64,000 nucleotides of DNA from Undibacterium umbellatum. Its GTDB lineage: Bacteria; Pseudomonadota; Gammaproteobacteria; Burkholderiales; Burkholderiaceae_D. The notes below the pieces were generated by a model. That model had not been told where the DNA came from. It did no database searches and was given only the letters and a program-made list of their open reading frames with translations. Numbering within the stretch: the stretch's first letter is position 1; every line of letters starts with the position of its first letter. Shown one piece after another: positions 8,188 through 17,541 of this stretch. The position numbers and the translations under genes are program-made. The DNA lies in the NCBI RefSeq assembly GCF_014284125.1, contig NZ_JACOFX010000001.1:124001-188000 (forward strand), written 5' to 3'.

Positions 8188-9840
8188 ATGTCGTCTTATG
8201 CTATGAGCCCTTTGATGGGGCAAATGATGAATAAGCCTATGCTTATTTCCAGCCTCATCGAACATGCAGACCGTTATTTTGGGAAGAATGAAATTGTTTC
8301 TCGGAGAGTTGAAGGGGATATACATCGCTATAATTATAGCGAATGCCATAGGCGCTCCAAAAAACTCGCGAATGCTTTCGCCGAACTGGGCGTAAAAATT
8401 GGTGACCGTATCGCCACGCTGGCCTGGAATGGTTATCGACATCTGGAAGCATATTATGCGGTATCAGGTTCTGGCGCTGTCCTGCACACCATTAATCCTA
8501 GATTGCATCCAGAACAGATTGCCTACATCGCCAATCACGCTGAAGACCAGTACCTGCTGTTTGATATGACTTTCCTGCCCATAGTGCAGGCAATAGCTGC
8601 TCATTGCCCAGGAATCAAAGGTTATATCATGATGTGCGACAGGGATAAATTGCCAGCCGATGGCAAAATCCCCAATTTGATGGCTTACGAAGATTTAATT
8701 GAAGCCAATAGCGATGATTTTGTCTGGCCGGTCTTTGATGAAAACTCAGCCTCCAGCCTTTGCTACACTTCCGGCACGACAGGCAATCCTAAAGGTGCCT
8801 TGTATTCCCACCGCTCCACCATCTTACATTCATATGCTTCGTCTTTGCCAGATGGCTTGAATGTGTCAGCACGTGATTCAGTATTGCCCGTAGTGCCCAT
8901 GTTCCATGTAAATGCCTGGGGCCTGCCTTACTCTGCTCCATTGAATGGTGCCAAACTGGTTTTTCCTGGTCCGCACCTGGATGGGAAATCACTTTATGAA
9001 ATATTTGAGCAAGAGAAAGTTACTTTCTCGGCTGGTGTGCCAACTGTCTGGCTTGGGCTGCTGACCTATGTAGCGCAGAATAATTTGAAATTCTCGACTT
9101 TCAAACGTACGGTGATTGGTGGTTCTGCCTGCCCACCTGCCATGATGAAAACCCTACGTCACACCTATGGTGTTGAAGTAGTACATGCCTGGGGTATGAC
9201 GGAGATGTCGCCTTTGGGTACGGCAGGTACTTTGATGGCCAAGCACGCTGATCTGACTGAAGATGAGAAGCAAGCCATACTCCAGAAACAAGGGCATGTT
9301 TTGTATGGCGTCGAGATGAAAATCGTTGACGACGCAGGCCAGGAGTTACCCTGGGATGGTAAGACCTATGGCAATCTGCTGGTCAAGGGGCCCTGGATTA
9401 TCCATAGTTATTACAAGAATGAAGGTGGCGATGTTCTTGAAGACGGCTGGTTTCCTACCGGTGACGTAGCCACCATAGATACTGATGGCTATATGCAGAT
9501 CACTGACCGAAGTAAAGATGTGGTCAAGTCCGGTGGAGAGTGGATAGGCACGATAGATCTGGAAAATGTAGCCGTCTCTCATCCCGCAATTTTGCAAGCC
9601 GCCTGCATTGGTGTATTCCATCCAAAGTGGGATGAGCGCCCATTGTTGTTGGCGGTGAAAAAGCCGGGTGCAGAAGTCACCAGGGAGGAGTTGTTGCAAT
9701 TTTTTGATGGCAAGGTTGCAAAATGGTGGTTGCCTGACGACGTTGTTTTCGTAGAAAGTCTGCCTTTAGGGGCGACAGGGAAAATTTTGAAGAATAAACT
9801 GAGGGAGCAATTCAAGGAACATAAACTACCAACTGCATAA
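8188..9840 (+). CDS. Fatty-acid/medium- or long-chain acyl-CoA ligase
   Basis: An AMP-forming acyl-CoA synthetase that activates a carboxylic acid with ATP and CoA. The start at 8188 is preferred over an in-frame ATG at 8164 because a good ribosome site (AGGAG) lies between them; the product is 550 residues. Hallmarks in order are the phosphate-binding loop YTSGTTGNPKG (from residue 193), the VHAWGMTEMSP motif, the GWFPTGDVATID hinge region, KSGGEWIG, and the C-terminal TGKILK lysine. It belongs to the branch often annotated as fatty-acid--CoA ligase FadD3/AlkK-like; chain length is not readable. A Liv-type ABC importer and a FadB-like enzyme follow, so the ligase probably acts on an imported acid. 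Operator site 1 precedes it. Confidence 0.9.
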   Translation: MSSYAMSPLMGQMMNKPMLISSLIEHADRYFGKNEIVSRRVEGDIHRYNYSECHRRSKKLANAFAELGVKIGDRIATLAWNGYRHLEAYYAVSGSGAVLHTINPRLHPEQIAYIANHAEDQYLLFDMTFLPIVQAIAAHCPGIKGYIMMCDRDKLPADGKIPNLMAYEDLIEANSDDFVWPVFDENSASSLCYTSGTTGNPKGALYSHRSTILHSYASSLPDGLNVSARDSVLPVVPMFHVNAWGLPYSAPLNGAKLVFPGPHLDGKSLYEIFEQEKVTFSAGVPTVWLGLLTYVAQNNLKFSTFKRTVIGGSACPPAMMKTLRHTYGVEVVHAWGMTEMSPLGTAGTLMAKHADLTEDEKQAILQKQGHVLYGVEMKIVDDAGQELPWDGKTYGNLLVKGPWIIHSYYKNEGGDVLEDGWFPTGDVATIDTDGYMQITDRSKDVVKSGGEWIGTIDLENVAVSHPAILQAACIGVFHPKWDERPLLLAVKKPGAEVTREELLQFFDGKVAKWWLPDDVVFVESLPLGATGKILKNKLREQFKEHKLPTA

Positions 9841-9946
9841 GTAATGCAGGACTTGGGCTAAGCAGTGCTGGTAGTCCAGGTTCTGGAAGTAGCGATAAAA
9901 CGAAAAAATCTAGATTCCTAACAATGAGAATACCGGAGAGAGACAA

Positions 9947-11182
9947 ATGAAATTTACTTTACGTGCCAGCCTTGCTGCAGTCGCTTTAACTTTCGCCGTA
10001 CCCACAGTGATGGCTGATACCATCAAGATCGCCTATATTGATCCACTGTCGGGTCCTTTTGCACCAGTAGGGCAAAACATTCTGAATTCCTATCAGTACA
10101 TTGCTGATAAAGCCAACGCTGAGAAATGGGGTGGTGAACATAAATTCGAAGTTGTCGGTTTTGATAATAAAGGTAGTCCACAAGAGTCCTTGAATGTCCT
10201 GAAGACCGTCATCGACAAAGGCTTTCGCTACATAACACAAGGCAATGGCTCTGGCGTAGGCCTGGCTTTGCTGGATGCTGTCAACAAGCACAATGAGCGC
10301 AATCCTGGCAAGGAAATTGTTTATCTGAACCACGCTGCTGTTGATCCTGATATGACCAACAGCAAATGCAGCTTCTGGCATTTCCGTTTTGATTCAAATT
10401 CTGACATGAAAATGGAAGCGCTGACGACCTTCATGGCGGCTGATAAAAATATCCAGAAGGTTTACATCATAGGCCAGAATTACTCATTCGGTCATCAGGT
10501 AACCCGTGCCGCCAAAGAGTATCTGGCACGCAAACGTCCGGATATACAAATTGTCGGTGACGATCTCCATCCAATTGGTCAAGTTAAAGATTTCTCGCCT
10601 TATGTTGCGAAAATCAAGGCTTCTGGCGCGGATACTGTGATAACCGGTAACTGGGGGGCTGACTTGGCTTTGCTGATTAAATCTGCCAAAGATGCAGATT
10701 TGAAAGCCAATTTCTATACTTACTATGGTTCTACAACTGGTGTGCCAACGGCAATGGGCGCCTCAGGTATAGATCGTGTCAAGTATGTGGGCTACTGGAA
10801 TGCGAACAACGAAACTTTTGCCGGCAAAGACATCATTGAAGGATTTAAGGCCAAATACAAGGATGACTATTATTCCATGGCGACGTACTCTGTTTTGGCA
10901 GCTATGGGACAAGCTGTCAAACAGGCCAAGTCTATTGAACCTGCCAAAGTGGCTATAGCCCTTGAAGGATTGAATTTCAAAAGTCTGAATGGTGAAGCCA
11001 GTATGCGTAAAGTTGACCATCAAATTCAGCAACCCCTGTATATCGCTACCTGGGTAAAAACTAACGGCAAGGATGTTAAATTTGATCAGGAAAATACTGG
11101 TATGGGCTGGAAAACCAATCAAAAAATCGATGCATTTGTTGCATCTCAACCATCTTCTTGTCAGATGAAACGACCAGGCTAA
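9947..11182 (+). CDS. livK: Liv-type ABC transporter, periplasmic substrate-binding protein
   Basis: A 411-residue periplasmic binding protein of the Leu/Ile/Val (type I, Peripla_BP_6) family. A signal peptide with cleavage expected after A23 (VMA/DT) is followed by IKIAYIDPLSGPFAPVGQN, the family start. The core has VYIIGQNYSFGHQV and TGNWGADLALLIKSAKDADL. It delivers the ligand to the permease encoded downstream. The neighbours are an acyl-CoA ligase and a beta-oxidation enzyme, so the ligand may be a fatty or other carboxylic acid rather than a branched-chain amino acid; this is inference. A strong ribosome site (GGAGAGAG) precedes the ATG. A terminator separates it from livH. Confidence 0.9.
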   Translation: MKFTLRASLAAVALTFAVPTVMADTIKIAYIDPLSGPFAPVGQNILNSYQYIADKANAEKWGGEHKFEVVGFDNKGSPQESLNVLKTVIDKGFRYITQGNGSGVGLALLDAVNKHNERNPGKEIVYLNHAAVDPDMTNSKCSFWHFRFDSNSDMKMEALTTFMAADKNIQKVYIIGQNYSFGHQVTRAAKEYLARKRPDIQIVGDDLHPIGQVKDFSPYVAKIKASGADTVITGNWGADLALLIKSAKDADLKANFYTYYGSTTGVPTAMGASGIDRVKYVGYWNANNETFAGKDIIEGFKAKYKDDYYSMATYSVLAAMGQAVKQAKSIEPAKVAIALEGLNFKSLNGEASMRKVDHQIQQPLYIATWVKTNGKDVKFDQENTGMGWKTNQKIDAFVASQPSSCQMKRPG

Positions 11183-11187
11183 TCTCT

Positions 11188-11225
11188 AAAAAAGAGAGTC
11201 GCTCCATGCGCACTCTCTTTTTTTT
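11188..11225 (+). terminator. Rho-independent terminator between livK and livH
   Basis: A long A/T-closed stem with GAGAGT pairing to ACTCTC is followed by eight T residues. It lies just after the binding-protein gene and before operator site 2, so the permease genes probably have their own promoter and the binding protein can be made in excess. Confidence 0.8.
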
Positions 11226-11235
11226 CCTATAAATA

Positions 11236-11247
11236 GTACGATCGTTC
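11236..11247. promoter_or_regulatory. Palindromic operator, site 2 (livHMGF)
   Basis: The core GTACGATCGTTC matches the shared pattern and sits only 27 bases before the livH GTG start, where a bound repressor would block transcription of the permease operon. Its placement right after a terminator supports an independent, co-regulated promoter. Confidence 0.7.
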
Positions 11248-11274
11248 AAGAATTTTCTGAAAAGGATCTTTGCT

Positions 11275-12222
11275 GTGGAATTCACACTGATCACTTTGCT
11301 GAATGGTGTCAGTTACGGATTGCTGTTGTTCATGCTTTCGTCCGGACTGACATTGATTTTCAGCATGATGGGCGTACTCAATTTCGCTCACGCCAGTTTC
11401 TATATGTTGGGGGCTTATTTTGCTTATGCCATCAGTATCAAAATAGGCTTTTGGCCAGCTTTGGTTTTCGCACCTCTGTTGGTTGGTTTGCTGGGTGCTA
11501 TGGTCGAGCGTTATGGTCTGCGTTCGGTGCATAAATATGGACATATACCTGAATTATTGTTCACCTTTGGACTTTCCTACGTGATTGTGGAATTGGTGCA
11601 ATTGATCTGGGGACGCTCTACAGTGCCATATCCCATCCCCGCATCTCTGGATGGCCCTTTGTTTACCTTGTACACAACAACCTTTCCTATCTATCGCGGC
11701 TTCATGATGCTGGTTGCATTAGTGATGTTGGTATCGATTTATCTATTGCTGACTCGTACCCGCATAGGCCTGGTGATACAAGCGGCCCTCACACACCCCG
11801 ATACCGTAGAAGCATTAGGGCACAATGTTCCCAGAGTTTTCATGCTGGTGTTTGGCGGCGGCTGCGCACTAGCTGGGCTTGCTGGTGTCGTCGGTGGTAA
11901 TGCCTTTGTGACTGAGCCTGGTATGGCTTCCACCTTGGGTAGTATTATTTTCGTGGTGGTGGTGGTGGGTGGCATGGGCTCCTTGGCGGGGGCATTTGTG
12001 GCATCGCTGTTGATTGGCGTTTTGCAAACATTTGCCGTGGCACTGGATTATTCCTTCGTCACAATGTTTGCCAAATTGGGCATGGCCATTACCGCGAATG
12101 CGCCGGGCTATTCTTTGTTAAGTCTGACAATTGCTCAGGTTGCACCTATCTTGCCCTATCTTTTATTAGTCCTCATCCTGATTTTCAGGCCCAGAGGTTT
12201 ACTCGGTACACGCGAAGGATAA
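11275..12222 (+). CDS. livH: Liv-type ABC transporter permease LivH
   Basis: An inner-membrane permease of 315 residues with about eight hydrophobic helices. It begins at a GTG codon preceded by AAGGA. Family motifs include NGVSYGLLLFMLSSGLTLIFSMMG-type N-terminal sequence, LNFAHASFYMLGAY, and the C-terminal IFRPRGLLGTREG. The EAA-like loop ALTHPDTVEALGHNV contacts the ATPases. It forms the translocation pore with LivM. livM follows after four bases. Confidence 0.92.
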   Translation: MEFTLITLLNGVSYGLLLFMLSSGLTLIFSMMGVLNFAHASFYMLGAYFAYAISIKIGFWPALVFAPLLVGLLGAMVERYGLRSVHKYGHIPELLFTFGLSYVIVELVQLIWGRSTVPYPIPASLDGPLFTLYTTTFPIYRGFMMLVALVMLVSIYLLLTRTRIGLVIQAALTHPDTVEALGHNVPRVFMLVFGGGCALAGLAGVVGGNAFVTEPGMASTLGSIIFVVVVVGGMGSLAGAFVASLLIGVLQTFAVALDYSFVTMFAKLGMAITANAPGYSLLSLTIAQVAPILPYLLLVLILIFRPRGLLGTREG

Positions 12223-12226
12223 AAAG

Positions 12227-13513
12227 ATGAGCAAACCTTTAGTATTCAAACCCATCAACTTGGCGCGCTGGATCATCTGGAGCAGTTTTGCCATCCTGCT
12301 GATCCTGGCACCTATGATGTTTAACACCGGTGGATCATTGTCCCTGCTCTCCCAAATGGGGACGCTGATGATCTTCGGTCTTTCCTACAATATGTTATTG
12401 GGGCAAGGAGGGATGCTGTCCTTTGGACATGCGGTTTATTCCGGCCTGGGAGCTTTTTTCTCCATTCATGCAATGAATCTGATGACTGCTGGCAGCATGA
12501 CTTTCCCAGTCAGCATGATCCCTTTGATCGGCGGTATTGCTGGTATGTTTTTTGGCGTCTTGTTTGGGTATGTCACGACTAAAAAATCAGGTACGACTTT
12601 CTCCATGATCACCCTTGGTATGGTGGAGCTGGTGTTTGCCTGTTCGCTAATGTTCCCGAGTTTTTTCGGCGGGGAAGGCGGTATTTCTACCAATCGCGTG
12701 ATAGGGTCATCCTTTCTCGGCATCACATATGGACCACAAATCCAGGTGTACTACCTGATCGCTTTCTGGCTATTCATCAGCACCATCGGTATGTATGCAT
12801 TTACGCAAACTCCATTGGGGCGCATCGTCAATGCTGTACGTGATAATCCTGAGCGGGTTGAGTTCATTGGCTACGATACGCAATGGGTGCGTTACCTGAC
12901 GTTGATTTTGTCCGCTTTTTTTGCAGGTATTGCCGGTGGTTTATCGGCCATAAATTTTGAAATTGTGACCGCAGAAAATGTCAGTGCTATACGTTCAGGT
13001 GCAGTCTTGCTATTCACCTTTATTGGTGGTGTAGGCTTTTTCTTTGGCCCCATGATAGGGGCAATCCTGGGCGTGTTTTTGACCGTGATGTTGTCTGACC
13101 TGACCAAGGCCTGGCAATTATATTTAGGTGTTTTCTTCATCCTCATCGTCATGTATGCACCCGGTGGCATAGCAAGCATCATCATGATGAATTTGCGCGT
13201 TGCCAAGTTTGGCATGTTTAAACGTGTCTGGCCCAGTATGTGGAAATTGGTACTTGCAGCAACAGTGACGACAGCTGGTGTCATATTGGCAGTGGAAATG
13301 CTGTATCAACGCACTTTGGAAGCGACTCAAAGCGCAGTCATAGAGATGTTTGGTGTTTCCATAGATACGGCCAGTAGTAGCTGGTGGCTAATGACGATCA
13401 TCGTTATTGCCCTGGGTATTTTTGCCTGCGCCAAACTCAAAGGAGGTTTTGCGCAACACTGGGGTGACGTCAATACTGAAATCGAAGAACAAATGCGGAG
13501 GGCGCAAGCATGA
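12227..13513 (+). CDS. livM: Liv-type ABC transporter permease LivM
   Basis: The second inner-membrane permease of the importer, 428 residues. The core has the LivM hallmarks YNMLLGQGGMLSFGHAVYSGLGAF and RIVNAVRDNPERVEFIGYD (the ATPase-contact loop), and YAPGGIASIIM. About 100 residues follow that motif with two extra hydrophobic stretches (near 340-360 and 385-405), longer than E. coli-type LivM. The function of this extension is not known. Its stop overlaps the livG start (ATGA). Confidence 0.92.
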   Translation: MSKPLVFKPINLARWIIWSSFAILLILAPMMFNTGGSLSLLSQMGTLMIFGLSYNMLLGQGGMLSFGHAVYSGLGAFFSIHAMNLMTAGSMTFPVSMIPLIGGIAGMFFGVLFGYVTTKKSGTTFSMITLGMVELVFACSLMFPSFFGGEGGISTNRVIGSSFLGITYGPQIQVYYLIAFWLFISTIGMYAFTQTPLGRIVNAVRDNPERVEFIGYDTQWVRYLTLILSAFFAGIAGGLSAINFEIVTAENVSAIRSGAVLLFTFIGGVGFFFGPMIGAILGVFLTVMLSDLTKAWQLYLGVFFILIVMYAPGGIASIIMMNLRVAKFGMFKRVWPSMWKLVLAATVTTAGVILAVEMLYQRTLEATQSAVIEMFGVSIDTASSSWWLMTIIVIALGIFACAKLKGGFAQHWGDVNTEIEEQMRRAQA

Positions 13514-14274
13514 CAGGCTTTTCGCTTGAATTAATAGATGTACGTAAATCATTTGGTAGTGCAGAAATCATCCGGGGAGCAAGTTTGCAGGTGCCAAAAG
13601 GCGAGCGCTTCGCCATCATTGGCCCCAATGGAGCCGGGAAATCTACATTATTCAATTTGATTTCTGGCCGTTTCCCGATTACATCCGGAGATATCTTGCT
13701 GAATGGTGAGAGCATCACTACGCTGAAGCCCTATGAAATCAATCGGCGCGGCTTGTCGCGCAGCTTTCAGATTACGAATATTTTTCATCGCCTGTCTGTG
13801 TATGAAAACTTGCGCTGTGCAGTGCTTTGGTCGCTAGGATACAAATATTCATTTTGGGACAGGTTGAATGGCTTGAAAGACGCGCATGAGAGGGCAGAAG
13901 CTGTTCTGGAGCAAATTGGACTCAAGCGCAGGCGCAACATTACGGCTGGCTTGTTGACCTATGCCGAGCAAAGGGCATTGGAAATTGGTATCACTATCGC
14001 GGGTGGTGCCGATGTGATCCTGTTGGATGAACCGACTGCTGGCATGAGTCGCTCTGAGTCTGATGCAGCAGTAGAATTAATACGTAAAGTCACAGTCGGT
14101 AAATCATTGTTGATGGTTGAGCATGATATGAGTGTGGTCTTCGGTTTGGCCGATAAAATTGCAGTTGTCGTGTATGGCGAAGTGATTGCTTGTGATACTC
14201 CAGCCAATATCCGCAACAATCAAAAAGTCAAAGACGCTTATCTTGGCGGTCATGCACCGGTGGAGGTTGAATGA
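13510..14274 (+). CDS. livG: Liv-type ABC transporter ATP-binding protein LivG
   Basis: ATPase subunit of 254 residues. The Walker A loop GPNGAGKST is intact (near residue 38). The signature region reads LLTYAEQRALEIG in place of LSGGQ, as is usual for LivG, and Walker B is VILLDEPTAGMS followed by the switch histidine in LLMVEHDM. It pairs with LivF on the cytoplasmic face. Start and stop both overlap neighbours by four bases, so the operon is tightly coupled. Confidence 0.93.
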   Translation: MTGFSLELIDVRKSFGSAEIIRGASLQVPKGERFAIIGPNGAGKSTLFNLISGRFPITSGDILLNGESITTLKPYEINRRGLSRSFQITNIFHRLSVYENLRCAVLWSLGYKYSFWDRLNGLKDAHERAEAVLEQIGLKRRRNITAGLLTYAEQRALEIGITIAGGADVILLDEPTAGMSRSESDAAVELIRKVTVGKSLLMVEHDMSVVFGLADKIAVVVYGEVIACDTPANIRNNQKVKDAYLGGHAPVEVE

Positions 14275-14981
14275 GTTTGCTTACGATTAAGAATCTCAAT
14301 GCCTACTATGGCAAGAGCCATGTCTTGCATGGAGTGGACATGCAGGTCAATGCTGGCGAAATTGTCAGCCTGCTGGGACGCAATGGTGTTGGTCGTTCTA
14401 CGACGGTCAAGGCGACTATGGGGCAAGTGGATGCAACAGGTTCTATCCTCTTCAAAGGCGAGGAAATCATTGGACTTAAGGCCTTTCAGATTGCGCATAA
14501 AGGTTTGGGTTATGTACCTGAAAACCGCGATATTTTTCCAACTTTGACTGTTGAACAGAACTTGATGCTTGGTCAGAAGTCTGGTCGCACGACGGGCGAT
14601 AAGCCACGCTGGAGCATGGAGGATATGTACCAGATGTTCCCGCGCCTGCGTGAACGCAGAAATACCCAGGCGGGGGTGATGTCAGGTGGTGAGCAGCAAA
14701 TGCTGACACTGTGCCGTACCTTGATGGGCGATCCTGACCTGATCATGATTGACGAGCCGACGGAAGGCCTGGCGCCAAAGATCGTCGAGCTGGTGGCCGA
14801 GTATCTCAAAGAGCTAAAAAATCGCGGCATATCGGTTTTGCTGGTAGAGCAAAAATTGGCAATTGCGCTTGAAATTTCGCAAAGAGTGTATGTTATGGGT
14901 CATGGCAGCATCGTGTTTGAAGGTACGCCCGCAGAATTGCGGGTAAATGAAAACATCCGCAAGGAATGGCTGGAAGTGTAA
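14271..14981 (+). CDS. livF: Liv-type ABC transporter ATP-binding protein LivF
   Basis: The second ATPase, 236 residues. All motifs are in order: Walker A GRNGVGRST (36-44), Q-loop region, signature MSGGEQQM, Walker B LIMIDEPTEGL, and VLLVEQKL. Oddly, the invariant Walker A lysine is an arginine (R42, codon CGT at 14394-14396). LivG keeps its lysine. The change could make this site degenerate or weakly active, or may be a recurrent variant in this LivF branch. The coding frame is otherwise intact, so it is not a pseudogene. Confidence 0.92.
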   Translation: MSLLTIKNLNAYYGKSHVLHGVDMQVNAGEIVSLLGRNGVGRSTTVKATMGQVDATGSILFKGEEIIGLKAFQIAHKGLGYVPENRDIFPTLTVEQNLMLGQKSGRTTGDKPRWSMEDMYQMFPRLRERRNTQAGVMSGGEQQMLTLCRTLMGDPDLIMIDEPTEGLAPKIVELVAEYLKELKNRGISVLLVEQKLAIALEISQRVYVMGHGSIVFEGTPAELRVNENIRKEWLEV

Positions 14982-15113
14982 AAGCATGTAATTGAAGCAT
15001 TGAGACAGCTCCAGAAATTTTGGGGCTGGCCATTTTTATGACTACGCATCTCTGGTGCTATCGACTGGTATTTTGAATTGAATAAAGAAAAGAAAAAATT
15101 TTAAATTAAAATA

Positions 15114-15125
15114 ATACGACCGTTC
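15114..15125. promoter_or_regulatory. Palindromic operator, site 3 (FadB-like gene)
   Basis: The core ATACGACCGTTC matches the shared pattern, 96 bases before the downstream start. A TATAGT at 15136-15141 could be the -10 element, in which case the operator overlaps the -35 region, a typical repressor position. Confidence 0.7.
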
Positions 15126-15221
15126 TATTTTGAGGTATAGTAAGTGGAGCTTCGCTTTTACACCCTGCTTTACAAATACTAAACTGGGAATTCATACAGC
15201 ATTTCTATTATAGGAAGAGAC

Positions 15222-17300
15222 ATGAGCGCAGAATACCAAGTTAACGGCAATGTCGCCGTTATTACCCTGAACAATCCGCCTGTTAATGGTCTGGGTCATG
15301 CTACCCGTACTGCGGTGGTAAATGGCATGAAACAGGCACTGAATGATGATGCAGTGAAAGCTATCGTCATCACTGGTGCCGGTAAAGCATTCTCCGGCGG
15401 TGCTGACATTAAGGAATTCAACTCTCCCAAGGCATCTGCAGAACCTAGTCTGCATACTGTCATTAATGTGGTTGAGAGTTCTGATAAACCTGTCATTGCC
15501 GCTATTCATACGGTATGTATGGGCGGTGGCTTGGAACTGGCTCTGGGCTGTAATTATCGCGTCGCATCCAAAGGCGCACAAATTGCCCTGCCAGAAGTTA
15601 AATTAGGCATCTTACCGGGTGCTGGCGGTACGCAACGTTTGCCGCGCGTGTTGGGTTTGGAAATGGCTTTGAACATGGTTGTTTCCGGTACAGCGGTGCC
15701 GTCAGAAAAACTGGCCAAGACAGCGATTTTCAATGAAGTGGTAGAAGGCGATGTACTGGAAGCTGCACTCGCATTTGCGGCTAAAGTTGCTGATGTCCGT
15801 CCTTTGCCTAGAGTGCGCGATATCAAGATCGATTATCCGAACTATGAAGCGTATTTGCAATTCTCACGCAATACAGTGCGTGCCATGGCTGGCCCTTTCC
15901 CTGCACCTTTGAAATGTGTGGAAGCAGTGGCGGCCGCAGTTACCAAGAAATTTGATGATGGCATCAAGTTTGAGCGTGAACTGTTTGTTGATCTGGTGCA
16001 AACCACAGAATCCAAAGCCCTACGTCATGCCTTCTTTGGAGAGCGTGCTGCCAGTAAATTGCCAGACGTACCGGATGACACACCAACTCGCCCTATCAAA
16101 TCCGTCGCCGTTATCGGTGCAGGCACCATGGGCGGCGGAATAGCCATGAATTTTGCCAATGCAGGTATTCCTGTGCAAATTCTGGAAATGAAGCAGGAAG
16201 CACTGGATAAAGGCTTGGCAACGATACGCAAGAATTATGAAAACACGCTTAAAAAAGGCAAGCTGACTCAAGAGAAATTTGATCAGCGTGTAGGCCTGAT
16301 CACAGGTACTTTGTCGTATGAAGAGATTGCCCAGGCAGATATCGTCATTGAAGCAGTGTTTGAAGATATGGGTGTCAAGGAGCAAGTCTTCAAGAAACTC
16401 GATGAAGTCATGAAGAAGGGCGCAATTCTGGCGTCGAACACTTCAACACTGGATGTCGACAAGATTGCTGACTTCACTAAACGTCCTGAAGATGTTATTG
16501 GTACTCACTTCTTCAGCCCAGCAAATGTCATGAAATTGCTGGAAATCGTGCGTGGCAAGAAAACCACCAAAGATGTGCTGGCGACTGTGTTGGGCTTGTC
16601 CAAAAAAATCAAGAAAACTGGAGTGGTGTCCGGAGTTTGCGATGGTTTCATTGGTAATCGCATGATAGAACAATACAGCCGTCAGGCAGGTTTCTTGCTG
16701 GAAGAGGGCTGTACACCTGAACAGGTTGATAAAGCGGTAGAGAAGATGGGTTTTGCCATGGGACCTTTCCGTATGGGCGACTTAGCTGGCAATGATATCG
16801 GCTGGTATATCCGCAAGCGCCGTTACGTAGAAAAGCCACAAATTACCTATTCCAAAACAGCAGATTTGCTGTGTGAACTTGGTCGCTTCGGTCAAAAAAC
16901 CGGTGCGGGTTGGTACGACTATAAGCCTGGCGACCGCAAAGCTTATCCTTCATCTATCGTGAATGACATGATCATCAAACACTCAGCTGACCTCGGTGTG
17001 GAGCGTCGCAAGATTTCTGATCAGGAAATCGTCGAGCGCCTGATTTTTTCATTGGTCAATGAGGCAGCCTATATTCTTGAAGAGGGTATAGCAACACGTG
17101 CGTCTGATATCGATATGGTATATCTGACAGGTTATGGCTTCCCATTGCACACTGGTGGCCCTATGTTCTATGCAGATACCGTGGGATTGCCAAATGTGGT
17201 CATGGCCATGGAGAAATATGCCAAAGGCCGTCATGGCGATGCCTGGAAGCCAGCACCTTTGTTGGCAAAGCTGGCTGCAGAAGGAAAAACTTTCAATTAA
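15222..17300 (+). CDS. Bifunctional enoyl-CoA hydratase/3-hydroxyacyl-CoA dehydrogenase (FadB-like)
   Basis: A 692-residue multifunctional beta-oxidation enzyme. The N-terminal crotonase domain (about 1-190) retains both expected catalytic glutamates, in GGGLELALG and PEVKLGILPGAGGTQ, so it should hydrate enoyl-CoA. A Rossmann domain begins near residue 290 (VAVIGAGTMGGGIAMNFANAG) and carries SNTSTLD and THFFSPANVMKLLEI with the catalytic histidine. C-terminal 3HCDH domains complete the dehydrogenase. This is the peroxisomal-like single-gene architecture, shorter than E. coli FadB. No thiolase gene is adjacent. Operator site 3 precedes it and ties it to the ligase and ABC genes upstream. Confidence 0.93.
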   Translation: MSAEYQVNGNVAVITLNNPPVNGLGHATRTAVVNGMKQALNDDAVKAIVITGAGKAFSGGADIKEFNSPKASAEPSLHTVINVVESSDKPVIAAIHTVCMGGGLELALGCNYRVASKGAQIALPEVKLGILPGAGGTQRLPRVLGLEMALNMVVSGTAVPSEKLAKTAIFNEVVEGDVLEAALAFAAKVADVRPLPRVRDIKIDYPNYEAYLQFSRNTVRAMAGPFPAPLKCVEAVAAAVTKKFDDGIKFERELFVDLVQTTESKALRHAFFGERAASKLPDVPDDTPTRPIKSVAVIGAGTMGGGIAMNFANAGIPVQILEMKQEALDKGLATIRKNYENTLKKGKLTQEKFDQRVGLITGTLSYEEIAQADIVIEAVFEDMGVKEQVFKKLDEVMKKGAILASNTSTLDVDKIADFTKRPEDVIGTHFFSPANVMKLLEIVRGKKTTKDVLATVLGLSKKIKKTGVVSGVCDGFIGNRMIEQYSRQAGFLLEEGCTPEQVDKAVEKMGFAMGPFRMGDLAGNDIGWYIRKRRYVEKPQITYSKTADLLCELGRFGQKTGAGWYDYKPGDRKAYPSSIVNDMIIKHSADLGVERRKISDQEIVERLIFSLVNEAAYILEEGIATRASDIDMVYLTGYGFPLHTGGPMFYADTVGLPNVVMAMEKYAKGRHGDAWKPAPLLAKLAAEGKTFN

Positions 17301-17326
17301 ATAAACTTAATTGAAATGAAACAAGT

Positions 17327-17365
17327 GGCTTGTCTGAAGGAATTATTCTTCAGGCAAGCCATTTG
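17327..17365 (+). terminator. Terminator-like hairpin after the FadB-like gene
   Basis: A 14-bp stem with one wobble (17327-17340 with 17349-17362) and an eight-base loop, but only three T residues follow. It is probably a terminator. Confidence 0.6.
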
Positions 17366-17541
17366 CTATTGACAAAGAAGTAATCTCTCCCGGCAGCAAA
17401 CTGTCAGTCTGCAGATATCCACCTTCCAAATCTCATAATTTCTCTATAAATCATGGGCTTGTCTGCGACTCGCCAAAAACACAATGCACCACAATGCTAT
17501 AATGTGCGGTTAATCCCCATCTTTATTGCAAAAGGTTTTCT

